A stretch of 7,415 bases of DNA from Rickettsia typhi (GTDB taxonomy: Bacteria > Pseudomonadota > Alphaproteobacteria > Rickettsiales > UBA1997), in the NCBI GenBank assembly GCA_945898025.1, contig CAMDGT010000057.1:1-7415 (forward strand). The letters are read 5' to 3'. Made by a program: the position numbers and the translations under genes. Below the pieces are notes generated by a model. The model was not told the origin of the DNA and searched no databases. It saw only the letters and a list, made by a program, of their open reading frames with translations. Shown here one piece after another: positions 1-6,012 of this stretch. Positions within the stretch are counted from its first letter, which is position 1. The number at the start of each line of letters is the position of its first letter.

Positions 1-135
1 ATTATTGCAAAAAACAATATTTTTGCCACTCAATTTCACCCTGAAAAAAGTGGAATTGCGGGCTTGAAAATTATTGAGAATTTTTTAAATTGGGATTTTT
101 CGCAAAATAAATTAACTCACAACTATTTAAAATAA
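1..135 (+). CDS. hisH: Imidazole glycerol phosphate synthase glutaminase subunit HisH, C-terminal end (5' partial)
   Basis: Only the last 44 codons are in the window, in frame 1 from the first base to the TAA at 133-135. The peptide contains [10 protein letters not shown] followed by [11 protein letters not shown], the C-terminal signature of class I glutamine amidotransferases of the HisH type. The His and Glu of FHPE are the second and third members of the Cys-His-Glu triad; the Cys would lie upstream. HisH hydrolyses glutamine and passes ammonia to HisF, which makes IGP and AICAR in histidine synthesis. The GLKxxxNFLxW tail separates it from PurQ (which ends around HPER), PabA/TrpG and GuaA. 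A HisH paralogue serving nonulosonic-acid or other surface-sugar amidation cannot be excluded, because hisF and the other neighbours are out of view. AICAR also feeds into purine synthesis, which may or may not be relevant to the purL piece 36 bp downstream. Confidence 0.72.
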   Translation: MIAKNNIFATQFHPEKSGIAGLKIIENFLNWDFSQNKLTHNYLK

Positions 136-171
136 ATTTTTATAACTACTTAATTCAACGAATCATTAAAA

Positions 172-1188
172 ATGAACAATATTTTTGATAACCTAAAAAC
201 TCTTCTACAAAGCCCAAATATCGCCTCAAAAAACTGGATATATCAACAATATGATTCTCAAGTTATGAATGACACTATTCAAACCGGAGGAGATGCTGCT
301 ATTGTAAGAATTCACAACAGCAAAAAGGCAGTAGTTGCAACTACTGATTGCACTCCTAGATATGTTGAAGCGGATGCATTTGAAGGAGCTAAACAAGCAG
401 TTGCAGAAACTTACCGCAATATATCAGCAGTCGGGGGGAAGCCACTTGCAATTACAAATTGTCTTAACTTTGGCAACCCACAAAAACCAGAAATTATGGG
501 GCAAATAGTGCAATCAATCAAAGGCATAAATCAAGCCTGTCTAGAACTTGATTACCCCGTAGTTTCGGGAAATGTTTCTCTTTATAATGAAACTGATGGC
601 AAAGCAATAAAACCAACTCCTGCAATTGGTGGAGTTGGTCTAATAAACGATATCAAATATCGTGCAGAAGCAAAATTTCACAATCAAAATGAAGTAATTA
701 TTCTAATTGGCGAAACTAATGGCCATCTAGAGTGTTCATTATTCAATATAGAAATTTTAGGCATCAAAAACCTTGAAAACCCGCCATTTACCAACTTATC
801 AATAGAAAAAAGAAATGGTGAATTTATTAGAGAATTAATATCAAATTCAATAATATCAACTTGTCACGATATTTCTGATGGCGGTTTGTTGGTGGCACTT
901 TTTGAAATGTCAACATCAAAAATTGGTTGCGAATTAGATTTTTCAAACATTGAGCTTTATAAAAATAATAAAAATGCCTTTTTATTTGGAGAAGATCAAT
1001 CGAGATACATAATAACCGCCAAAACTGAAAATTTAGATAAAGTCATAAAAACCGCCAATGAACAAGGAATAGCAATATCAATTATCGGAAAAACAATTGC
1101 AGAAATTATAAGCATTGAAAATAACAAAGTCGCCGTTAGAGAATTAATTCACATCAATGAAGAATTATTTCCCAGTAAATTTTCGTAA
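172..1188 (+). CDS. purL: Phosphoribosylformylglycinamidine synthase PurL, C-terminal half only (split or truncated)
   Basis: The 338-aa product matches the C-terminal half of small PurL, the ATP-dependent FGAR amidotransferase synthetase subunit of purine synthesis (full length about 730-740 aa in most bacteria). Conserved blocks appear in order: SPNIASKNWIYQQYD (14-28), TTDCTPRYV (57-65), ITNCLNFGNPQKPE (94-107), VVSGNVSLYNET (130-141), TPAIGGVG (149-156), CHDISDGGL (231-239) and FGEDQSRYI (272-280). These form the second PurM-like repeat of the pseudo-dimeric enzyme. The first repeat, with the linker and the catalytic His of the family, is absent. The in-frame TAA at 151-153 and the hisH coding sequence upstream leave no room for it. 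The ATG at 172 is the first start after that stop and falls at a natural inter-domain boundary; no clear ribosome binding site precedes it. The frame is undisturbed and the motifs are well kept, so a split gene with the N-half elsewhere is more likely than recent decay, though a remnant is possible. It is not PurM, despite the similar length. Confidence 0.85.
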   Translation: MNNIFDNLKTLLQSPNIASKNWIYQQYDSQVMNDTIQTGGDAAIVRIHNSKKAVVATTDCTPRYVEADAFEGAKQAVAETYRNISAVGGKPLAITNCLNFGNPQKPEIMGQIVQSIKGINQACLELDYPVVSGNVSLYNETDGKAIKPTPAIGGVGLINDIKYRAEAKFHNQNEVIILIGETNGHLECSLFNIEILGIKNLENPPFTNLSIEKRNGEFIRELISNSIISTCHDISDGGLLVALFEMSTSKIGCELDFSNIELYKNNKNAFLFGEDQSRYIITAKTENLDKVIKTANEQGIAISIIGKTIAEIISIENNKVAVRELIHINEELFPSKFS

Positions 1189-1274
1189 GTAAACCATAAA
1201 CAATCTATTATTTTGAGACATTTTTGTATTTATTATTTATTAACACAATCAGCTAGCAAATTCTAGTTAAATTC

Positions 1275-3479
1275 ATGAAAGATAAAACATTTAAATATGT
1301 CGCATTTGCTTTAAAAATTGCTGAAAAGCTTTTAGGATCAAAATTCTCAATCAGTGGCGCAGAAAACATCCCCAAAAAGCCTGTGTTATTTGTATGTAAT
1401 CATTTTACTAGGTCAGAAACTTTTTTTGTTCCTTATTTAATTAATAAATACACTCAAAGACAAGTTAGATGCCTTGCAGATTCAGCGCTTTTTAACGGCA
1501 ATCTAGGAAAATTTCTTAATTCGGTGGGAGGTATTTCTACCAAAGATAAAAACCGTGACGAGATAATTCTTAGCGACCTAATCAGCGGAAGTTTTGATTG
1601 GTTGATTTATCCAGAAGGCGGAATGATAAAAAGCAAAGAAATAAAAATGAATGGATTCGGAGCCTTATCAAAAGCAATGCCATCTTTTACTAGCCACACC
1701 CCATACCGCACAGGAACTATTCGCACTGGCTCTGCTGTTTTAGCTTTAAAATCACAACTTTATCGCGATGATTTAATTGAACTAAAGAACAGAAACAAGC
1801 TAGATTTAATTGCAAATATTGCTAAAAATTTAAAAATTAATATCGAGCAAGATTTATCAGACCTTACCACCATGATTGTCCCTCTTACAATTAGTTATTA
1901 TCCGATTAGACCTGGAACCAATAAAATAAAAGGTCTAATCAATAGGTTAGCCAAAAAGATACCACCTAATATTGCCGAAGAATTGGAAGTAGAAACAAAT
2001 CTATTAATTAATTCAGAGATAAATCTTTATTTTGGCAAGCCAGTTAATTTAAGCGATTATGTTAAATCTGTAAAATCACTTATTTATCAAATTCCTATCA
2101 TTAAAAATGATACTAAAAGCAATTTTGTTATCAAATATTTTAAACACCGACTCATCAACCAATTAATGTTATCAATATATCAAAATTTACAAATTAATTT
2201 TGATCATCTATTTTCTGCGGTTTTATATCATAGCAAAAAAGAAAGGCTGGAAATAAACAATATTAAAAAAATTATTTATTTATCAGCAATAGCAATTAAA
2301 AAAAGTCAAAAATATCAAATTCACCCCTTAATCTCAAGTAATTCTATTTATAAATTATTCAGCGATGAACATTTTCAATGTTTTGATGACGTTTTTGAAT
2401 TGGCAAAATCTCAAGATGTTGTGAGAATGATTGATGATTATCATTTTATTGTGAATAAAGAAAAATTATCTCAAAAAACTATATTTGATGAAATAAGAAT
2501 TGGCAACACTCTACAGGTTATTTTGAATGAATTTTTATTGCTTGATTTTGCCAATGTGATTATCAAAAAATTATTAAATTTATCAGATTTTGAACTCAGA
2601 GAAAGAGTCTCTCAAGATATATACAGCAAGGATCTAGAAAAATTTAATGAGGACTATGAAAAATACTTTGATGAAAAGTTTTCTAAAAATAAAGATATAG
2701 GTTCGCCACAATTAATTAATTCCTGCTTAAACTCATTAAAAACCAAATCTATTGGCATTTTATTGTGTCACGGCTATAAATCAGCAAGCAAAGAAATGTC
2801 TGAATTGGCAAAATTTTTGAGTGGATTTGGTTTTAAAATATATGTAGCTAGATTAGATGGACACGGAACCGCCCCACATCAAATGCAAGATACCACATGG
2901 CAAGATTGGTACAATTCACTACAAAAAGGATATTGCACACTCAACAGCAGTTGTTCAAAAATTATTCTCATTGGCTTTTCAACAGGAGGATTATTATCTT
3001 TGTTAATGTCAGCAAACAAAAAACCTCTTAATAAATTAGCGGGAATAATAGCAATAAACTCCGCCTTACAATTGAAAGATCTTAAAGCTAAATTTGTATC
3101 TGGAATCAATCTTTGGAACGAATTATTAGAGAAGTTAAAAATTGATTCTGGTAAATTATTATTTGTTGACGATGTTCCTGAAAACTCTCACATTAACTAC
3201 AGTCGCAATTATTTAAAAGGAGTTGTAGAATTAGAAAAACTAATGTCTGAATGCTCAAAAAACCTTTATAAAATTACCACTCCAACCCTTGTTATTCAAG
3301 GAGATAATGACCCTATTGTCAATCCAATTAGTGGTAAAATAATTTATGATAATATTGGCAGTAAAAATAAAGTTTTATTTGAGCCAAATTTCGATAAACA
3401 TGTTATTGTGCTAGGAAATAACAAAGAAGAGGTTTTTGAAAAAATCAGATATTTTTTAGTTAAAGAAAAACTTTTGTAA
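1275..3479 (+). CDS. Lysophospholipid/glycerolipid acyltransferase fused to an alpha/beta hydrolase
   Basis: This 734-aa product has three parts. Residues about 25-255 resemble PlsC/PlsB-type acyltransferases: NHFTRSE (42-48) is motif I, YPEGG (112-116) is motif III and IVPLTISYYP (201-210) is motif IV. Motif I reads HX4E instead of the usual HX4D. Residues about 285-470 are helical; RLINQLMLSIYQNLQINFDHLFSAV and the following segment recall the region C-terminal to the acyltransferase core in GPAT-like enzymes. Residues about 490-734 are an alpha/beta hydrolase of the carboxylesterase/monoglyceride-lipase type: oxyanion region LCHGYKS (497-503), nucleophile elbow GFSTGG with Ser569, acid GDNDPIV with Asp679, and His709 in FDKHV. 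No signal peptide or membrane helix is evident, so it is probably cytoplasmic or peripheral to the inner membrane. A role in phospholipid synthesis or acyl-chain remodelling is inferred; the substrate is unknown. The ATG follows an in-frame TAG at 1254-1256. It stands 86 bp after purL and 316 bp before virB10, so it is probably its own unit. Confidence 0.82.
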   Translation: MKDKTFKYVAFALKIAEKLLGSKFSISGAENIPKKPVLFVCNHFTRSETFFVPYLINKYTQRQVRCLADSALFNGNLGKFLNSVGGISTKDKNRDEIILSDLISGSFDWLIYPEGGMIKSKEIKMNGFGALSKAMPSFTSHTPYRTGTIRTGSAVLALKSQLYRDDLIELKNRNKLDLIANIAKNLKINIEQDLSDLTTMIVPLTISYYPIRPGTNKIKGLINRLAKKIPPNIAEELEVETNLLINSEINLYFGKPVNLSDYVKSVKSLIYQIPIIKNDTKSNFVIKYFKHRLINQLMLSIYQNLQINFDHLFSAVLYHSKKERLEINNIKKIIYLSAIAIKKSQKYQIHPLISSNSIYKLFSDEHFQCFDDVFELAKSQDVVRMIDDYHFIVNKEKLSQKTIFDEIRIGNTLQVILNEFLLLDFANVIIKKLLNLSDFELRERVSQDIYSKDLEKFNEDYEKYFDEKFSKNKDIGSPQLINSCLNSLKTKSIGILLCHGYKSASKEMSELAKFLSGFGFKIYVARLDGHGTAPHQMQDTTWQDWYNSLQKGYCTLNSSCSKIILIGFSTGGLLSLLMSANKKPLNKLAGIIAINSALQLKDLKAKFVSGINLWNELLEKLKIDSGKLLFVDDVPENSHINYSRNYLKGVVELEKLMSECSKNLYKITTPTLVIQGDNDPIVNPISGKIIYDNIGSKNKVLFEPNFDKHVIVLGNNKEEVFEKIRYFLVKEKLL

Positions 3480-3510
3480 AAATTAAATCAAGTTTTGATT
3501 TTACTTTTTA
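3477..3510 (+). terminator. Possible rho-independent-type terminator after the acyltransferase-hydrolase gene
   Basis: An imperfect hairpin begins at the TAA stop codon itself. The inner stem AAATCAA (3485-3491) pairs with TTGATTT (3495-3501) across a 3-nt loop. The outer stem TAAAAA (3477-3482) pairs with TTTTTA (3505-3510), interrupted by a mismatch and a one-base bulge. The T-rich 3' arm could act as the U-tract. The stem has almost no G-C pairs, so it is weak by standard criteria, but it is placed where a terminator would be expected and AT-only stems are common in genomes this AT-rich. Confidence 0.4.
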
Positions 3511-3576
3511 AATTTAATAATTAAAAATATATATTTTCTACTGTCTAAACATTGTAAATATTGAATCTTTACTTTT

Positions 3577-3604
3577 TCTAATAAATTATTAATAATTTAT
3601 TAGA
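3577..3604. repeat. Perfect 28-bp palindrome without spacer
   Basis: The half-site TCTAATAAATTATT (3577-3590) is followed directly by its exact reverse complement AATAATTTATTAGA (3591-3604). Pairing does not extend further, because T faces T on both flanks. The repeat lies near the middle of the intergenic gap, about 70 bp upstream of the putative virB10 -10 box. It could be an operator for a dimeric regulator, half of a bidirectional terminator, or a chance cruciform-prone AT sequence. With all but two of the 28 bases A or T, chance symmetry is easier than in mixed sequence, but 14 consecutive matching positions is still notable. Confidence 0.7.
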
Positions 3605-3628
3605 TTTAAACTTAGTTTTAAATTTTTT
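3605..3628 (+). terminator. Weak hairpin followed by a T run
   Basis: TTTAAAC (3605-3611) can pair with GTTTTAAA (3615-3622), with one bulged T, around the loop TTA. Six T follow at 3623-3628. Placed right after the 28-bp palindrome, it may be a back-up terminator for the upstream gene. The stem is short and has a single G-C pair, so support is low. Confidence 0.22.
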
Positions 3629-3653
3629 AATATTTTTAAAATAAAATAGATCC

Positions 3654-3682
3654 ATTCCACAAATCTACAAATATCTTATAAT
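3654..3682 (+). promoter_or_regulatory. Putative sigma-70-type promoter for the virB10-ppsR-regulator operon
   Basis: A consensus -10 hexamer TATAAT lies at 3677-3682, about 114 bp upstream of the virB10 start. The sequence 16-17 bp upstream of it (around 3654-3660, ATTCCAC) is a poor match to TTGACA. Transcription would begin near 3689 and give a leader of roughly 105 nt that contains the inverted repeat at 3701-3715. In sequence this AT-rich, TATAAT arises often by chance; the position ahead of a three-gene operon is the main support. Confidence 0.35.
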
Positions 3683-3795
3683 TTAGAAATAACAGGAGTC
3701 ATTATTTTAAATAATCTGTAACAAATTTAACCGCAAAATTATTATCGATTATTTATTAATCATTAAAATTGAAAAACAAATTAAGAATTTAATTA

Positions 3796-5169
3796 ATGAT
3801 AAAAAATATCTTTAAAAAAACAAACCAATCTAGCGAAGAACAATCAGAATATCTTGAAGAACAAGATAATTCTGAAGTAAAAAGCGAGGGGCCTTCAATA
3901 GGTCTCAGCAAACAAAATAAGTTTGCTTTAATTGCTTTAGTTTCTCTTCTTTCAACGATTGTTATTTATATCTTCTTTTTTGATTCTTCCGATTCTAATA
4001 ATAAAAAAGTAACCGAACCAGTTCCAAATTTTGCAGAAAAACCTCCTCAATCAGATAAAGAAATAGATATTCCTAAAATAATGCCTAGAAAAGCTAGCGA
4101 CGAAGATTCAGTTGATGTTGTGGCAACAGAAAAGCCGATAACCCCTGAAACTCCACCACTACCAGATTTGCCTCAAGAATATCAAAAAGATAAATCTCTT
4201 TTAACTATAGAAGAAAAGCCAAATGAAAATGAACAAAAGATAGCAGAAACCAAAAAGCTGGTTGAGGATCTAAAAAATGAGAAAATCGAAGATAAAAAGG
4301 TCGAAGAAAAGAAAGTAGTAGAAGATGAATTCGCTGGAAAAAAATATCAAGATGTAAACCCAAGATACTCACCAATAATTTTATTTTCCGGTGGGAGTGG
4401 CGGTCCTAGTAATAGCATTGGTTACGATAAAAATATTATCGATTTAAAAAAAGATCCGATGAAAAATCTTGAAAAAACAAAACCAACCGTTAAAGCAACA
4501 TTAGTAGAAGATAGAAAATATGCAATCGTTCAAGGTAAAATGCTTAGTGCAGTTTTAGAAACTTCAATTAACAGCGAAATACCTGGTTCAGTGAGAGGAA
4601 TTGTAAGTAGAGATGTATACGGAGAATCTGGTTCAGAAGTTTTAATTACAAAGGGCTCAAGATTATTTGGTTCCTATTCTAGTAAAATAACAAGAGGTCA
4701 GGCAAGAATTGATATATCTTGGAATCGCCTCATCAGAACCGATGGTGTTGATTTATCAATATCTTTTAATGCATCAGACCAATTTGGCAGAGCAGGAATA
4801 GCCGGAGAAGTTGACAATCGCTACGGTAATACAATAGTCAACGCTTTATTAACCAGCACCGTTGTAGCAATAGGAGCGGCAACTATGCAAAAAATTTTAG
4901 CCCCCAACCAAAATGCATCTAATCAAATTCAAACTAGTCCACTTCAGGGGGGATCCTTTCAGGGATCCTTGACCACCTCTACAACCGCATCAAATCAAGC
5001 AATATACGACACTAGTAAAGCGGTGGTTGATATAGCAAAACAAATTGTAACTGATACTCTTGATACACAACCTGTAATTAGAGTGCCTCAAGGCACAAAA
5101 GTAACCGTAATAGTTAATGCAGATATGAAACTGCCCCCTTTAAAAAAATCTCAAACTTCTCGTAAATAA
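3796..5169 (+). CDS. virB10: Type IV secretion system protein VirB10 (TrbI/VirB10 family)
   Basis: The 457-aa product has the full VirB10 layout. It has a short cytoplasmic N-terminus, one membrane helix (about 43-62, NKFALIALVSLLSTIVIYIF), a long Pro/Glu/Lys-rich periplasmic stretch (about 74-178, with a charged probable coiled coil at 145-176), and the C-terminal beta-barrel domain. The last shows the signatures GKMLSAVLETSINSEIPG (247-264), SRDVYGESG (271-279), KGSRLFGSY (286-294), GQARIDISWNRLI (301-313), DQFGRAGIAGEVDNRYG (328-344) and RVPQGTKVTVIVNADM (429-444). Residues 344-368 and about 400-423 would be the two antenna helices that cross the outer membrane, with an exposed loop between them. 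VirB10 bridges the inner-membrane complex and the outer-membrane core and takes part in substrate gating. An in-frame TAA at 3790-3792 fixes the start at the ATG, which has no clear ribosome binding site. The usual Rickettsiales neighbours (virB8, virB9, virB11, virD4) are absent; ppsR follows 3 nt downstream. Confidence 0.93.
   Translation: MIKNIFKKTNQSSEEQSEYLEEQDNSEVKSEGPSIGLSKQNKFALIALVSLLSTIVIYIFFFDSSDSNNKKVTEPVPNFAEKPPQSDKEIDIPKIMPRKASDEDSVDVVATEKPITPETPPLPDLPQEYQKDKSLLTIEEKPNENEQKIAETKKLVEDLKNEKIEDKKVEEKKVVEDEFAGKKYQDVNPRYSPIILFSGGSGGPSNSIGYDKNIIDLKKDPMKNLEKTKPTVKATLVEDRKYAIVQGKMLSAVLETSINSEIPGSVRGIVSRDVYGESGSEVLITKGSRLFGSYSSKITRGQARIDISWNRLIRTDGVDLSISFNASDQFGRAGIAGEVDNRYGNTIVNALLTSTVVAIGAATMQKILAPNQNASNQIQTSPLQGGSFQGSLTTSTTASNQAIYDTSKAVVDIAKQIVTDTLDTQPVIRVPQGTKVTVIVNADMKLPPLKKSQTSRK
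4943..4968 (+). repeat. Short G-rich tandem/inverted repeat inside virB10
   Basis: Two near-copies of a (T)TTCAGGG...GGATCC unit lie side by side. The GGATCC sites at 4951-4956 and 4963-4968 are both direct and inverted copies, able to form a 6-bp hairpin with the loop TTTCAG. They encode LQGGSFQGS (residues 383-391), in the loop between the two putative outer-membrane helices of VirB10. The local G+C content contrasts with the surrounding gene. Slippage or short duplication in a surface-exposed, weakly constrained loop is the simplest reading. Confidence 0.5.
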
Positions 5170-5172
5170 ATT

Positions 5173-6006
5173 GTGAACAAAAGAATAATAAATTTACATT
5201 TAATTTCAGATTCAACAGGCGAAACTTTAAGCTCTGTATCAAGAGCAGTAATGTCGCAATTTGAAGATATTGAAGCTAATGAATTTATTTGGCCCTTAAC
5301 TCGTACTAAATCACAAATTGAAAAGGCTAAGGAATCGATTAAATTAAATCCCGGTATAGTTATGTACACTATTCTAGAAGATAAATTAATTGAAGATCTT
5401 CGCTCTTATTGCAATGAAATAAACATTCCCTGTATTTCAGTATTATCTCGAATAATTAGCGAATTCTCTAATTATCTTGGTTCCAATATTAGCAATTCTA
5501 TTGGTAGGCAACATATTTTAGATGCAGAATATTTTTCAAAGGTTGAGGCAATAAATTATACCATAACTCATGATGATGGGCAATCACATTGGGATCTTTA
5601 CGATGCAGATATAGTAATTATTGGTGTATCAAGAACCTCAAAATCTCCCACCAGTGTTTATTTATCTTTTCGAGGATATAAAACCGCAAATGTGCCTTTT
5701 GTTTCAATGTTAACAGTCCCATCATCATTATATGAATTAAAAAAACCACTAATAGTTGGCTTAACCATTCATCCTGAAAAATTGATGAAGATTCGCGAAA
5801 CAAGATTAAATCATCTCGGTCAAGATTTGCCAATAATTTATACTGATATTGATGCGATTAAATATGAAATTGCTGAATCTAGAAAGTTATATGCAAAATT
5901 ACAATGTCCGATAATTGATGTCACTCAAAGATCTGTTGAAGAAACCGCAGCTAAAATAATTCAATTATTGCAGGAACATAAAAAATTAAATAGTAATTTA
6001 AAATAA
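5173..6006 (+). CDS. ppsR: Pyruvate phosphate dikinase / PEP synthase regulatory protein (DUF299 family)
   Basis: The 277-aa product has the usual length of this bifunctional kinase/pyrophosphorylase. The family uses ADP to phosphorylate, and Pi to dephosphorylate, a Thr beside the catalytic His of PPDK or PEP synthase, switching PEP formation off and on. The family N-terminus LHLISDSTGETL (8-19) opens the protein. HDDGQ (133-137) precedes the P-loop GVSRTSKSPTS (151-161), which is followed by YLSFRGYKTANVPFV (163-177) and a typical GLTIHP (196-201) with IRETRL (207-212). Whether the target here is PPDK or PpsA cannot be told; PPDK is more usual in alphaproteobacteria. The start is GTG, fixed by the family N-terminus, and lies 3 nt after the virB10 stop in the same frame, with no separate ribosome binding site. 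Translational coupling to virB10 is therefore likely. The name should not be confused with the PpsR photosynthesis repressor. Confidence 0.93.
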   Translation: MNKRIINLHLISDSTGETLSSVSRAVMSQFEDIEANEFIWPLTRTKSQIEKAKESIKLNPGIVMYTILEDKLIEDLRSYCNEINIPCISVLSRIISEFSNYLGSNISNSIGRQHILDAEYFSKVEAINYTITHDDGQSHWDLYDADIVIIGVSRTSKSPTSVYLSFRGYKTANVPFVSMLTVPSSLYELKKPLIVGLTIHPEKLMKIRETRLNHLGQDLPIIYTDIDAIKYEIAESRKLYAKLQCPIIDVTQRSVEETAAKIIQLLQEHKKLNSNLK

Positions 6007-6012
6007 TCGAAA

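Larger units (their letters stand above)
3480..3795. other. 316-bp non-coding, AT-rich intergenic region
   Basis: No open frame with recognisable coding character was found on either strand between the hydrolase stop and virB10. The region holds, in order, a terminator-like hairpin (3477-3510), a perfect 28-bp palindrome (3577-3604), a weak hairpin followed by six T (3605-3628), a TATAAT box (3677-3682) and a 7-bp inverted repeat with a 1-nt centre (3701-3715). An AGGAGT at 3694-3699 looks like a ribosome binding site but is followed by no usable start codon. The layout suggests termination from the left and promotion toward virB10 on the right. A small RNA cannot be excluded by eye. Confidence 0.6.

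Noticed and set aside
172..1188. Reading the 338-aa ORF as PurM (AIR synthetase), which has about this length
   Set aside because: The motifs (TTDCTPRYV, NCLNFGNPQKPE, SGNVSLYNET, FGEDQSRYI) are those of the PurL C-terminal half, not of PurM.
1213..1243. Promoter for the acyltransferase-hydrolase gene (TTGAGA at 1213-1218)
   Set aside because: No good -10 hexamer occurs at 16-18 bp spacing, and partial matches are expected by chance in sequence this AT-rich.
2879..3109. Minus-strand open frame of 76 codons
   Set aside because: It lies wholly inside the hydrolase domain around the nucleophile elbow, shows no family signature and is explained as an antisense shadow.
3694..3720. Small gene started by AGGAGT
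   Set aside because: No ATG, GTG or TTG occurs at a suitable distance, and the nearby frame runs into a TAA within a few codons.
4943..4968. Rickettsia-type palindromic element inserted in a coding gene
   Set aside because: The repeat is far shorter than the known elements of roughly 100 bp or more and has only a 6-bp stem.
5151..5369. Minus-strand open frame of 72 codons across the virB10-ppsR junction
   Set aside because: It overlaps well-supported coding sequence on the other strand and has no recognisable motif.
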